Of a DNA stretch of 21,277 nucleotides, positions 1 through 9,687 are shown in pieces (position 1 is the stretch's first letter; each line of letters begins with the position of its first letter). The DNA lies in NCBI GenBank assembly GCA_024220525.1, contig JAMYWO010000121.1, positions 51,057-72,333 of the forward strand, written 5' to 3'. The notes beneath the pieces are model-generated. The model worked only from the letters and a program-made list of their open reading frames with translations. It was not told the DNA's origin and searched no databases. The stretch comes from Cochliopodium minus (taxonomy: Eukaryota; Discosea; Himatismenida; Cochliopodiidae). The position numbers and the translations under genes are program-made.

Positions 1-1070
1 AACTTTCAGTTGAAGTCAAAGTATGATATGTTAAAAAGAGAGATTAAAATTATCAAGAAAGATATCTCTTCCAAAAAGGATCATCTTCCAAATGATCAAA
101 ACACAAAAGGTGAATAAAAAATATTTTTATATTTGATTAAAAGAATATTTATTAGTAATTTTTGAAAAGAAAAGGGTTTGATAAAGAAAGAAGAGGGTGG
201 GGAAGTTGGTCTAAATAAAGAGCCAATTCTTTTTTCCTTAGCTTCTGAAGGAAATAACGAAAAAGAAGAAGTTGATGTAAATAAGGAAAGAGTTGATGTA
301 GAAAAAAAAGAAAATATATGTATTGAAGAAGACAACTACAACGAGAGTAGCCTTGATGTTAATAAACAAACAAGTGAAATTTTAGAAAGAAATAATCAAA
401 GGGTGAAAGAGGTAATCAAAGAAGAAAGTAAACCCAAAAAAATCATCAGTACAAATAACGACGAAAATGAGTTAGTAGGATTTGGAGATAACAAGGTCGA
501 TGAAGATATACTTCATGAAGACAAAGTTGAAAATTTCCAAAAAAAAAAAATCTAATTTTTTAATTTTAATTTAATTTTTTGAAAAAAGCACTGGCTATTG
601 AAACTTTGGGAAAAAATTTCGGAAAAAATGCCTGATTTCGAAACAGCCAAAAAGGAAGCTATCTTTGAAGGTGAGTTACAGAAAGAAGGAGAAATTTTTA
701 AGACCTGGAGGTACAATTCAAAATTTTTTTTCTCTTCATTTGTCATTTTCAAAAATAATCCTTTATTTATTAGAAGTAGATATTTTTTATTGACAAAAAA
801 TAATATTTATTATTATGTTCCCGAAAATAACAAGGTTAAAAAAAAAAAAATTTATCTTAAAATAAAAAAATTCACCACTCTATTTTGTATTTTTAGCCAA
901 AGGGTCGTATCATCATAGATGGCTCGAGTGTAATTGAAAAGTTGAAGCATACTTTACATCAACATTTGTTTAGGATTTATCATCCTAAATATAGGACTTT
1001 CTATTTAAAAGCAAGTAATGACATTATTGCAAATTCTTGGATCGAAAACATAAAAAATACTTTAAAATAA
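1..1070 (+). CDS. PH-domain protein, 5' end cut by window edge
   Basis: Five exons read through in frame: 1-109, 170-525, 589-710, 774-834 and 897-1070, ending in TAA. All introns are GT-AG, 60-63 nt long, and every phase matches. The C-terminal ~100 residues form a pleckstrin-homology domain: a beta-1 start FEGELQKEG, then KTWRSRYFLLT (the WKKRWFVL position), IYYYVPEN, PKGRIIIDG, and a closing helix with the conserved Trp in NSWIENIKNTLK. PH domains usually bind phosphoinositides or proteins at membranes. The visible N-terminal part is Lys/Glu/Asp/Asn-rich and likely coiled coil or disordered, with no other recognisable domain. The end of exon 2 is the least certain boundary: the GT at 526 was chosen because it gives a 63-nt intron, but the GT at 495 is also in phase. 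An AATAAA lies at the stop (1071). The gene converges on a minus-strand fragment ending at 1167. Confidence 0.85.
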
Positions 1071-1166
1071 TAATAAATAGTTTGTAAATGAGTTAAAAAA
1101 TATTAAAAAAAAAAAAAATGAAATGGAAATCAAAATTTAATATATTTAACCGATCTATAAAGACTT

Positions 1167-1509
1167 TTATTTAATCAGATCAGTAAAGATTCTATTCCAT
1201 TTTCGAAAATGGTCTTTTGCCTGATTCGTATAGTTGTTCATCCAAAAACAAAACCAATTTTTTGCTTGAAGATTATATCCAAAGAAATCTTGTTTTGATC
1301 CAATAAATGAATTTAATAAATGAATTTAATAAATATGTTTCAATACAAACACCATTAATAAAAGGAATGCAAAGCGGGATTGAATTCTGTCCAAAAAAAA
1401 ATGCAAGATCAACTAGATTTATACACGAATTGTTTTTACTATTATTATACAAATTACATTTACTGTGAAACGATAGCCAGTGCCCTTGTTCTTCGTCATT
1501 CTTATTCAA
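1167..1509 (-). pseudogene. Unrecognised gene fragment with a frame-breaking 13-bp tandem duplication
   Basis: Read on the minus strand, 1509 down to about 1335 is open and protein-like (for example EEQGHWLSFH and IPLCIPFINGVCIETY). From about 1314 down to a TAA at 1169-1167 another frame is open and also protein-like (QAKNWFCFWMNN, HFRKWNRIF). A perfect tandem copy of 13 bp at 1302-1314 and 1315-1327 lies exactly between the two frames. Thirteen is not a multiple of three, so one unit would leave a single frame. No GT-AG intron was found that bridges the change. The 5' part is lost at the N at 1583. A possible small intron inside the upstream part (a GTAAATG donor near 1455) is unresolved. 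The product family is not recognised. The damage could be a real pseudogene mutation, a length polymorphism or an assembly error in a short repeat. Confidence 0.4.
1302..1334. repeat. 13-bp direct tandem repeat, two units plus partial third
   Basis: The unit AATAAATGAATTT is present twice without mismatch, followed by the first seven bases of a third copy. It sits inside the minus-strand fragment at 1167-1509, where the extra unit shifts the reading frame. Confidence 0.9.
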
Positions 1510-1582
1510 AAAAAATATTTTTCGATTTTTTTCTTTCTTTTTTGCAAAAAATATTCATTTTTTTCCTTTTTTTTTTTCACAA

Positions 1583-1583
1583 N
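1583..1583. other. Single-N scaffold join A/B
   Basis: A lone N follows a poly-pyrimidine tract ending TTTCACAA. The gene fragments on either side do not continue across it. Bases 1510-1776 around the join hold no gene I can support: low-complexity T-rich DNA, then a short + frame (1584-1652) too small to judge. Confidence 0.7.
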
Positions 1584-1776
1584 GATCAATTTGGAAGCAC
1601 CTTTTTCCCTTTTCCCTCTTTTAAAAGGAATTATTCAAAAATCAAAATTTAAATCACAACTTATTTTATTCTATCTCTTTTCAATTAAAATTTTATATTA
1701 AATTTTCTTCAAAATTTAATGGCTGAAAAATTTATTATAAAATTGTTAAAAATAAAATAAATACAAAAAAAATTCA

Positions 1777-3687
1777 TTATTTGGATTCAGAATTCTTCTT
1801 TTTCTCCTTATCTTTGTCCTTCTTTTTATCTTTTTCTTTTCTATCTTTGTCTTTTTTATCTTCTTTTTCTCGGTCCTTTTGTTTATCTTTTTTTGGAATT
1901 TTTGAATCACGAGTAATGAAACCTCCAGTGCTCTTAGATTTCCAATTTTTTTCGCAAGTTTTGGAACCTTCATCATCACTAATGGGGAGAGAAACAACAG
2001 AAGATTTTTTTCTCTCAGGACTGCTGGGACTAATAGATTTGGTAGGACTATTTGGGCTAGAATCACTGCTGTTTTGTAAGGGAGCATAATTAGGGAGTTC
2101 ATCTTTGCTAATGTTGTTGGAGTTCCCCGTGCTTCCTTTCTTCTTGTGAGGAGAAGATTTGTTTACTTTGTTCGTTTCGTTCATATTCTTGGATAATCTT
2201 TTCTTTTTGTCTTTTTGGTTGGGAGAACTGGAAAGAGAAGAAAGAGCGTTGAAGCTGAGCGTAGGTTCAGAGGAAAAGAGATCTTTGTTTTCTTCTTCTT
2301 CGAGTTGCAACAAACCTTTTTTGAAAAGTTGAAAAGAAGAAGAATAATGGTTTTGAATTCTCTCCACTGTGTTTCTGAAATCCCAACAATCACCTTCTCT
2401 CAAATCAAAAATGAAAAAATAGTTTTCGGAAGAAACTTTGTTGTTGGATCCAGGAGGGGTGGGTATTAATTTCTCATTGCTGGAAAGCATGTGGAGATGA
2501 GAAGGATGTAAGAAATCGCTACTGTTTGGTGATTTTGGTTGAACGGGAAGAGAAGAATGATGAGAATGTTTTTCGCTGTTCGATGTTCGTTTCAATGCAC
2601 CAGAAAATGTATTATTATTTACATTATTTAAATTATTATTTGATTTATTATTTACATTAAGAAGATTTGTATTAGATGTGGAGATAATCGAATTGGAAGA
2701 GGTAACATCTGAGTTATCTATCGAGATATTGGTGGTAGTGATAGAGATATTAGTTTTAGAAAGAGGGATATCAGTGTTATCATTTTGATTGGGAAGATGA
2801 TTGTTAGAAGAGGAAAGAAAGGGGAGATCATGGTTGGAAGTGGAAATGTTAGTTCTGGAATCTGTAAGAAGGGAAAGATCAGAGAGAGTGAGAGTATCAG
2901 TGGAAGAGATGAGAGAATCAGTGTTTGTGGTGGACAATTTTAAACTTTGAGAAGAAGAGTCAACACTGCTGTTCTCCACAGTCATGCCCCTCACTTTCAA
3001 TTCCTCCCTTTCATCTTGAATAGATTGATTGTCATTGTTGGCAGTACCAGAAGAAGAAATATCTTTTTTGTCATGTTTGTGAAGAGAAAGGAGGATGGGA
3101 GAAAAAGTAAAATCTTCCAATGAATTTGAAAAAATGCTCCTCACATTTCCCGAGTTATAACTGGTACCACTGTTGTCGTTGTTGTAGCCGAAAGTGTCGT
3201 TGGTGGAATTGGTGGAGAAGAGAAGGGAGTTCGGGGGGAGAATGGAAGGAGTTTCACTAGAAAACTGATTGAAATTGTTGGAAACGGTAATGTTGTGAAG
3301 GGAGGAGGATTGGTTCACGTTTCTGTTCACTGTTGGAGAGTTTGTCAATGAAAGAGACTTTGATCTGTTGAGATTTTCTTTGTCGCTGATGTTTTTTTCT
3401 TCATTATAATTACCACTACCATTAATATTGTTGTTGTTATTGTTAATTAATTTAGGAAGAGGATTGTTTCTATAAACAACGTTGGAACCTTCTCCACTGA
3501 GTCTATTATTGATGTTATTGGTTTGTTTGGGAGAATGAGATTGTTTAGGAGAATGTTTATTGCTTCCATTCCCACTTCCATTTTTGGGAGAAAAAGAAAG
3601 GGTTTTGGGAGAATGGTAAGAAGTAGAGGTGATGGTATGCAAAAGAAGGTTGAGGGAAGAGGGGGTGGAAGAGGGGAGAGTCTCCAT
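1777..3687 (-). CDS. Long low-complexity Ser/Asn-rich protein, function unknown
   Basis: One uninterrupted frame of 636 codons runs from ATG (3687) to TAA (1779-1777). The frame is open up to the N at 3694, so the true start could lie further upstream in missing sequence. Residues 1-400 are rich in Ser, Asn and Thr, with repeated SPK sites (SFSPKN, KHSPKQ, SHSPKQ), as in a disordered, proline-directed phosphoprotein. A compact, non-repetitive stretch around ENYFFIFDLREGDCWDFRNTVERIQNHY is the only part that looks folded, and I do not recognise it. A second SP-rich section follows, and the last ~45 residues are almost entirely Lys/Asp/Glu, a charged tail that often marks nuclear or RNA-associated proteins. 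The motif ELPNY followed by SP-rich sequence also occurs in the SH3-RapGAP protein of this window, which may be a shared docking motif or chance. Confidence 0.7.
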   Translation of the reverse strand: METLPSSTPSSLNLLLHTITSTSYHSPKTLSFSPKNGSGNGSNKHSPKQSHSPKQTNNINNRLSGEGSNVVYRNNPLPKLINNNNNNINGSGNYNEEKNISDKENLNRSKSLSLTNSPTVNRNVNQSSSLHNITVSNNFNQFSSETPSILPPNSLLFSTNSTNDTFGYNNDNSGTSYNSGNVRSIFSNSLEDFTFSPILLSLHKHDKKDISSSGTANNDNQSIQDEREELKVRGMTVENSSVDSSSQSLKLSTTNTDSLISSTDTLTLSDLSLLTDSRTNISTSNHDLPFLSSSNNHLPNQNDNTDIPLSKTNISITTTNISIDNSDVTSSNSIISTSNTNLLNVNNKSNNNLNNVNNNTFSGALKRTSNSEKHSHHSSLPVQPKSPNSSDFLHPSHLHMLSSNEKLIPTPPGSNNKVSSENYFFIFDLREGDCWDFRNTVERIQNHYSSSFQLFKKGLLQLEEEENKDLFSSEPTLSFNALSSLSSSPNQKDKKKRLSKNMNETNKVNKSSPHKKKGSTGNSNNISKDELPNYAPLQNSSDSSPNSPTKSISPSSPERKKSSVVSLPISDDEGSKTCEKNWKSKSTGGFITRDSKIPKKDKQKDREKEDKKDKDRKEKDKKKDKDKEKKKNSESK

Positions 3688-3693
3688 CTTCTT

Positions 3694-3694
3694 N
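3694..3694. other. Single-N scaffold join B/C
   Basis: A lone N separates the 5' end of the minus-strand low-complexity gene from sequence that begins in mid-exon of an unrelated plus-strand gene. The 77 bases immediately to its right reappear as the last 77 bases of the window. Confidence 0.8.
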
Positions 3695-5553
3695 TAGTAA
3701 AATGATTGAAAATGCAAACAGTTTTTACATCACATTTAACGGATATACACCAGATCCTTCATTTGAATCAGATACAATTCTAAAATGGAGTTGTAAAAAA
3801 TTTAGTAGTTTAGAAGAAGAAAATTCCTTTTTGGAGAACGAACTCGATACTTTTGTTGAAAACGATTTAATTGCAAGATTACTTTTTGGGTAATTGTTAA
3901 CCTTTAAAATACTTTTAATTATTTTTTAATTCTATTTACTAAATTATAATAATTTTTTTAAAAAATAAAAGATTTTTCAAAAAGCTTATTGTTGAGCCAT
4001 CTCCTGAACAACATGACTTTTCTTATGCTGATAAAGGAAAACTTCTTTGGTTTGAATTTAGTTCTCAAATCACAAGTCTGTTGGAAAAAAAAAAATACAA
4101 TTTAGATAAATTTGTGAAAGTTTTGAACCAAATTTGGAGAGAAGAAGTAGTTCAAATAGATAAAGAAAATAAAATGTTCACTTTCTTCAATGTTGATGAT
4201 TTGGCAAATGTAGAACCAGAAAATCTTAGAATGATCTATTTCAAGAAAATCAAGTCCATAGCAAACTCGGGAAAACATGTAATCTTAAAAACAATTACTT
4301 CGATCAATCCCAAACATATGTGGCCTAATAATGAAATTAAACTGGGAAAAGTAATAAAGTTTTCAAAATCAAATATTTTTTGGGAAGCTTTCCAAAATTA
4401 TGGTGATCAATTCGAAATTTTTGAGTTTAGTGTCTTTCAATATTTGAAAAACGAAATTAATCAAGAAAAGAACAAAGGAAAATGGAGTTTTGTGAAAGAA
4501 AATTTGGATGATCTCGAGAATTCTCATTTTTGGCAGCTGGTCAAGTCATTACTTTGGTGCTCTGGTTTCCACTTCAGGGCTATACAATTTTACTTTGATG
4601 AAATGATCAAATCTAAAATTTATACTCCTGATCGATTTAAAGACATCATTAACATTACTCTTCCCAACGTTAGTGTGTTTCAAACAATCCACTGGGAATG
4701 GATTGCATTGGCTGTTCTTCAACTTCCCTTTCATTTGGACGAAAAGATTGATAAAGAAGAGATATCTACTTTCTTAATAAATGGGTTGTTGATTCCTTAT
4801 CAAAAAATTGAATCTTATGAGTTTTTCTCCAATATCCTTGTCAAATCAGCTTATTCCACTTGTGGCTTTCTATATTCATTTTTAGGAAATTTAAGCGGAA
4901 GTGATCATTTGGATCATTTGCAATTTTTGCTAGATAACATAATTTTGAATGCATCGACCCACTACGATCCAAAACATTTTGAAAAATTCGTTGTTTATCA
5001 TCTTTGCATGGTTATGTTTCTCAGATCTTATTTTGCACTCACTAATTACCAAACAAAATTCAAGGAGCCAAAATCAATTCCACTCAGCCTTTCTAATTTG
5101 TACAATCAGAAAACCATTTCTTTGGATCTTCTTTTTAGTGGAATCAAAGTTAAAGGAAGAAATGAATTTTCCCCAAAAAACTGCTTGATAAAACTTTCAA
5201 AAGAAGAGAAAACAATCTTCTTTACTGTTGATGAAGATTGGGGTAGAAATAGATCATTGAAGAATAGTTTTGAAGATAAAGAATTCAAAATGAACACTTT
5301 TTATCTTTCTAGTTGGGACAAACAAGCAGCTATTGAGGGTTTTATTGCATTAGAAACTCACGAGGGGGAGATATTGTACATTCTTCTTCAGTGCAAATTG
5401 GGCTTGGACACATCATCCAAAATCTCTTCATTTTCAGAGGAAAAAGTTATAATTAATCTTGAAAATGCATCCAAGTTTATGGAAGAAATGAATAAAGAAT
5501 GCAAATTACCAAAAAAAATGGATGAAACAAATACAATCTTCTTGTATTTTGCT
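3695..5553 (+). CDS. 3' portion of a Crinkler/RHS-like P-loop ATPase with nuclease-like C-terminus (partial)
   Basis: Two exons are visible, 3695-3889 and 3972-5553, joined by an 82-nt GT-AG intron in phase 2. Neither a start nor a stop codon is present because both ends are scaffold joins. The segment begins at SKMIENANSF, in the middle of a domain. KMFTFFNVDDLANVE looks like a Walker B strand (hydrophobic run ending DD), so this is the second half of an NTPase module. A long helical region follows (HFWQLVKSLLW, TIHWEWIALAVLQLPF). Near the C-terminus, AAIEGFIAL then EILYILLQCKLG resembles the acidic residue plus (E/Q)-x-K core of PD-(D/E)XK nucleases, which is the usual C-terminal domain in Crinkler and RHS families. 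These family calls rest on motifs and layout, not on a search. The gene looks intact where visible. The first 77 bases match the right window edge exactly, so it is probably the continuation of the gene starting at 20306. Confidence 0.6.
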
Positions 5554-5554
5554 N
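5554..5554. other. Single-N scaffold join C/D
   Basis: A lone N lies between a coding exon cut in mid-codon and a 9-bp AT microsatellite. Neither the + gene on the left nor the minus LRR gene on the right continues across it. Confidence 0.75.
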
Positions 5555-5640
5555 AAAATAAATAAAATAAATAAAATAAATAAAATAAATAAAATAAATA
5601 AAATAAATAAAATAAAATAAATAAATAAAATAAATAAATA
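5555..5640. repeat. AT microsatellite, 9-bp unit
   Basis: The unit AAAATAAAT is repeated about seven times and then degrades into 4- and 5-bp variants. It marks the left edge of contig D and is a plausible reason for the assembly to break inside the LRR gene. Confidence 0.9.
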
Positions 5641-5702
5641 AATACAATTAATAAAATAATTAAATAAATAAATAATATAAATAATTAGGAAAGGGGGATT
5701 AC

Positions 5703-7465
5703 CAATGTTATTTTCACTTAAAATTAAACTTTTTAAAGATTTGTTTCCTTTTAAAGCAGCGGAGATCGCTATTGCTCCTTCTTCTTCCAACTCATTCCCT
5801 GTCTATTTAAAATAACCAAATAAAAAAATATTTATAATCAGATTAAAATTAAAAATATATTAAATTAAAAAAAAAATGATAAAATAAAAATAATAAACGA
5901 ATAAAAAATTGAATAAATAAAAAATAATAAAAAAAGAATTTTTTTTTTAATTGATAAATAAAAAATATATTTTTAAAAGAATAAAAAATAAACAAAAAAT
6001 AATAATTTTTTTTTTGTGGAATTAAAAAAAAAGAAAGAAAAAAAGGGAACAAGGTCGAGAAGAGTGAGGCAAGTAGAACGAAGAAGACCATTGATCAACA
6101 TGGCAACACCTTCACTGGCGAGAAGATTCCACTGAAGTTGAAGAGTTTTGATGAGAACACGTTGATGAAGAAGGATCTCTCCGAGTGTTTGAGCTCCCAT
6201 AATCTGCATGTCATTCCCTCCAAATGCCAAAGAAAGGGGTTGGGAATGGGGAAGTTTAGAAAGTTCAATCACCATCTGTGAATCATCCAATCCCTGATCC
6301 ACCAAATCTATCGCCAACAACCCTTTTTCTTCTCCTCCCCCTCCCTCTCCTCTCTCTTCTTCTTCTTCTTTTTCTTCCTCCCTTGGTGATTCTGTCTTTT
6401 TGGTGTTACTGGAAGGAGTGGTTTTGGTGGGGGAGGTGGTGGGAGAGGAGGAATCACTGTTTTCCAAAATGAATTGATTTAATTCATCTTCAAAATTGGA
6501 ATCATTGCTGCTATTACCACTAGTATTGTTAGAATTGCTTGTATTGTTTGTATTGCTAATATTGTTATTATTTCCTTCTATTTTTACGAGGAGAGGCTTC
6601 GTTTTTTCAGAGACACTCACATTTTCTACTTTGGTGAGGGTGGCAGTGTTGACAGAAGTGGCGGTGGTAGTGGAAGAGGTGATAATAGAATTGGAGGAAA
6701 GAACAGTCAAAGAGGGAATTTCTATTTTGGTTGATTGAACACTCACCACTTTTACAGAATTAGAAGGAGAAATACTGATAGGGATGGATGTATTGGTTGG
6801 ATTTACTGTTTTTATTTCCAAATTGGATGGTTCAACAACTTTTATTTGATTGGATGGTTGTACATTTATTACTTTAATCTGATCATTGGATGGTTCCATA
6901 ACTTTAATTTCATTGTTGTTGGAAGATGGGAATTTAGGCTTTGCTTCAGTAATTAAAATTTTTCTTGGATTAACATTTTTATTGATAAGCAAATCTCTTC
7001 TTGTTGGTTGTTTTGGTTTGATTTGATCATTTCTCTTCAAAACATCCATCACCTTTTTATCTTCTTCTGCTTCTTCTATTTCTGAAGAAATTTTATCAGT
7101 CATAAGATTCAAGTTCTTTCTTGGTAATAAATCTTGTTGAGTCTTTGTATATTTTTTATCATTTGTTTTATGTGTTGCTGTTGTTCTAATTCTCTTCACA
7201 TCTTTTTTGGATGCTCTTTGTACAATATCTTTCAAATTTTCCTCACTCAAAATTTTATCCAATTCATTCGTACCCATTCTTTGCAAATCACTAATTTCTA
7301 TTTCCCATAAAAAATAATTAAAAATTTCATTTATAATTTTCTATTTCAGGTTTATATTTTACTTTTCGCTTCAATATTTATACTTATTGTAGAAAATTGT
7401 TGGGTTTTCTTGGTTTCCAAATTTTCATTTGTGACATTAACTATTACAATCTCTTTTTTGCTCAT
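5703..7465 (-). CDS. Leucine-rich-repeat protein (NLRC3/ribonuclease-inhibitor type repeats), 3' end missing
   Basis: Three exons are visible on the minus strand: 7465-7384 (ATG in an A-rich context, MSKKEIVIVN), 7297-6051 and 5802-5703. Phases agree (1, then 0), and the last exon ends at a GTAATC donor in phase 1, so more exons are lost beyond the contig edge. The splice at 6051/5802 joins LTLLDL to TGNELEEEGAIAISAAL and restores a perfect repeat, followed by LKSLILSENNIG; its donor GTTCCC is weak. Earlier repeats are LSLAFGGNDMQIMGAQTLGE and LKTLQLQWNLLASEGVAM. Such 28-residue LRRs form a horseshoe that binds proteins. The N-terminal ~330 residues are disordered, with a degenerate repeat (IKVMEPSN, IKVINVQPSN, IKVVEPSN, IKTVNPTN) and a Glu/Gly-rich tract just before the LRRs. 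The partner is unknown. It is divergent from the AMP-binding gene, with 147 bp between starts. Confidence 0.8.
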
Positions 7466-7612
7466 TTTTTTTATATTTTATTTTCATATTTTATACTGTT
7501 TTTATTTCAAGCCATTTTATAAATCAGATATCTTTAAAATTTGGATAGATCTTTGCTTTTAATTTTTGTTCAAATATAAATTCTTGAAAACAAAAGAATA
7601 TATAAAAAAAAA
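7466..7612. promoter_or_regulatory. Shared divergent intergenic promoter region
   Basis: These 147 bp separate the start codons of the LRR gene (minus) and the AMP-binding gene (plus). The region is about 85% A+T, with TATA-like stretches (TTATAAAT near 7517, ATATAAA near 7601) and A-runs directly before both ATGs. Its promoter role is inferred from position only. Confidence 0.45.
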
Positions 7613-9482
7613 ATGTTTAAAAAGAAAATATCTATCAAGAAAGAAACAATAAATAAAGTATTTTCTTATAGATATGCTTCATCTTTGAGTGGAAAGAAAA
7701 AAGATTTACAAAACATCACAATTGGCCAATTTTTGAATAATTATTCCCAACAAAATCCTTACAAAGATTGGTTGAGATATTGCCCATCAAAAGATTTAAA
7801 ATGGACATATGATGAATTTAATGTAAGAACTCTTCAAAAAAAAAAAAATATTTATATAAAATTTTTTTTTATCAAATATTTTTATGATCTATTCTTTGAC
7901 AATTACTCGCAGAAAATTATAAATACATTTGCCGAAGGATTTTTGGATTCAAGAGGAAGAGATGTTTTTACATCAATTCTTGAAAATGATACAGATAATT
8001 TGATCACTCAATTCGCATGTGCTCGTGCAAACATTAAATACGCATTTCTACCACCAAATACAGAAAAAGAATTAGTCAAGTAAAAATTTAAAGAGAGATT
8101 AATATATATTATATCTTGTTATAATATCAAAAAATAATTTTTTATTGATTGATATAATCCTAATATTCTCCTTCTCATATAAGAAAAACATTGCAAGAAA
8201 CAAATTCAAGAGCATTGATTGTAAATGAAAAACATAAAGATAGAAATAATTTTAAAATGGTGGAAGAGATTGTACCTCATTTGAATGAATGGCCTTTTGG
8301 AGTACCACTCAAAGTGAAAGAATATCCAAATTTGAAATTGATAATCCAAACAGCACACGAATTCAGGAAAGGATTCGTCAGTTTGAGAGATTTAAAGATT
8401 AAAAATGGGATTAGAGATCCATTGCCTTCCATCCAAAAACAAATTTTACCAACCAGTGTTGCTTCTGTTTTTTATGGAAAGGAAGAAAAAGGAATCGCTT
8501 TTTCTCACTCTTCTCTTGTCAACAATTCTCTTTACTTTGCTGAAGCTGTTGGATTGGGTTGGGAGGACAGAGTTTTGGTAATTTTTTTTTATCCTTCATA
8601 ATCTATCTCTTCTATTCTTATTATTTAAAGAAATAAAAGATACCATTATGGATGGTTTATAAAAGTAGTATATTAATTTATATCATCCTCAATATTCAAA
8701 TATGAATTAAATTATATAACACATTTTTGTCTTTCAATTTATTGGAATTCCATCTTTAATCTTTTCGAATTTAATTCTTTTAATTATTTCAAATTTAATT
8801 TGGTCCGTGCAATTTGTTAACTAAAAAAAAAACATTTTTCAAATAGGTTGACTTGCCATTTTGGAAGAGTTATGGACAAACAGCAGGGTTGCTTTCTCCA
8901 TATTCTTCACTATCTCTCGTTGTGATTGCATCTCCTGTTTTCAATGAAGAAAAAACTCTGAAGAAAATTTTTGAAGAAAAAATAAACACTCTTTTCCTCA
9001 CTCCTTCTCAAGCTCTTCTTCTCATTCAACATCCTCTCTTTTCTTCTTTCAAAAAAGATTCTCTTAAAAAAATAGTGTTGGTGGCTTCTACCAACGATAA
9101 ATTGAATGCAGAAGAAATATTGAAAGTGAAAAACTCTTTTCCTTCTCTTGAAAACTTTTTCTTTTCTTTTTCTTTGGATCATTTTGCTGGAATTTCTTTT
9201 CTTGGAAAAATTAACAACAATGACAAAGTTATTTCTCAAAATGACTCTTCTTCTACCCCTGCTGGACATTTATTGCCAAACATGGAAGCTAAAATTGTTG
9301 ATCCTTCTGGCAAATCTCTTCCTCAAGGAACAAAAGGGAACTTGCTTCTTAAAGGTCACAACCTCTTTTCTGGTTTCTTGATTTCTCAATCTTTGCAAAC
9401 TCCCACTCTTGATTCTCAAGGTTTTTTCAATACTGGTTTAAATGCTTCTGTTGATTCTGATGGATTTTTCTCCATTTATTAA
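7613..9482 (+). CDS. Truncated, degenerate AMP-binding (acyl-CoA synthetase-like) protein, probably mitochondrial
   Basis: Four exons (7613-7822, 7913-8079, 8184-8577, 8847-9482) give 468 residues with matching phases. ATG follows an A-run. The N-terminus is Lys/Arg-rich without acidic residues until KKETIN and runs into FSYRYASSLS, resembling a mitochondrial presequence. The body follows the ANL-superfamily N-domain, closest in feel to ACSF2-type medium-chain acyl-CoA synthetases: TIGQFLNNY, KWTYDEFN, LITQFACARANIKYAFL, ALIVNEKH, FWKSYGQTAGLLSPY and GHLLPNMEAKIVDPSGKSLP. The catalytic motifs are eroded. The P-loop TSGTTGxPKG position reads FYGKEEKGIAFSH, the YGxTE motif is replaced by SLDHFAGISF, and the YxTGD motif reads NTGLNASVDSDGF with the Asp lost. 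The protein stops right after it, so the C-terminal lid with the catalytic Lys is absent (the family is usually 550-650 residues). It is likely a pseudoenzyme or structural subunit. The frame is clean with ordinary splice sites, so decay by neglect seems less likely. Confidence 0.8.
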
Positions 9483-9687
9483 GAAATTAAAACCATTTAT
9501 ATTTCAAATCTAAAAGAATTTTTGATATCTTCATTATTTATTTCTAAAAATCTATAATTCTTTTATTTCAAACAAATTGCACATCTTCCTGAATGTTTTT
9601 TTAAAAAGAACATTTATTTATTTATTATTACAAAGATTTTTCCAGTTTTCAAAAGAAAAAATTATAAAAAAGAAGTTAATTAGTTTT

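Noticed and set aside
588-600. An 11-bp match (GCACTGGCTAT) between the PH gene and the minus-strand fragment near 1475
   Set aside because: It is short enough to occur by chance in this window, and the flanking protein sequences do not resemble each other.
1584-1652. A short + strand tail (DQFGSTFFPFPSFKRN...) that could be the 3' end of a gene
   Set aside because: Only 22 codons in T-rich sequence beside a scaffold join. There is too little to separate coding from chance.
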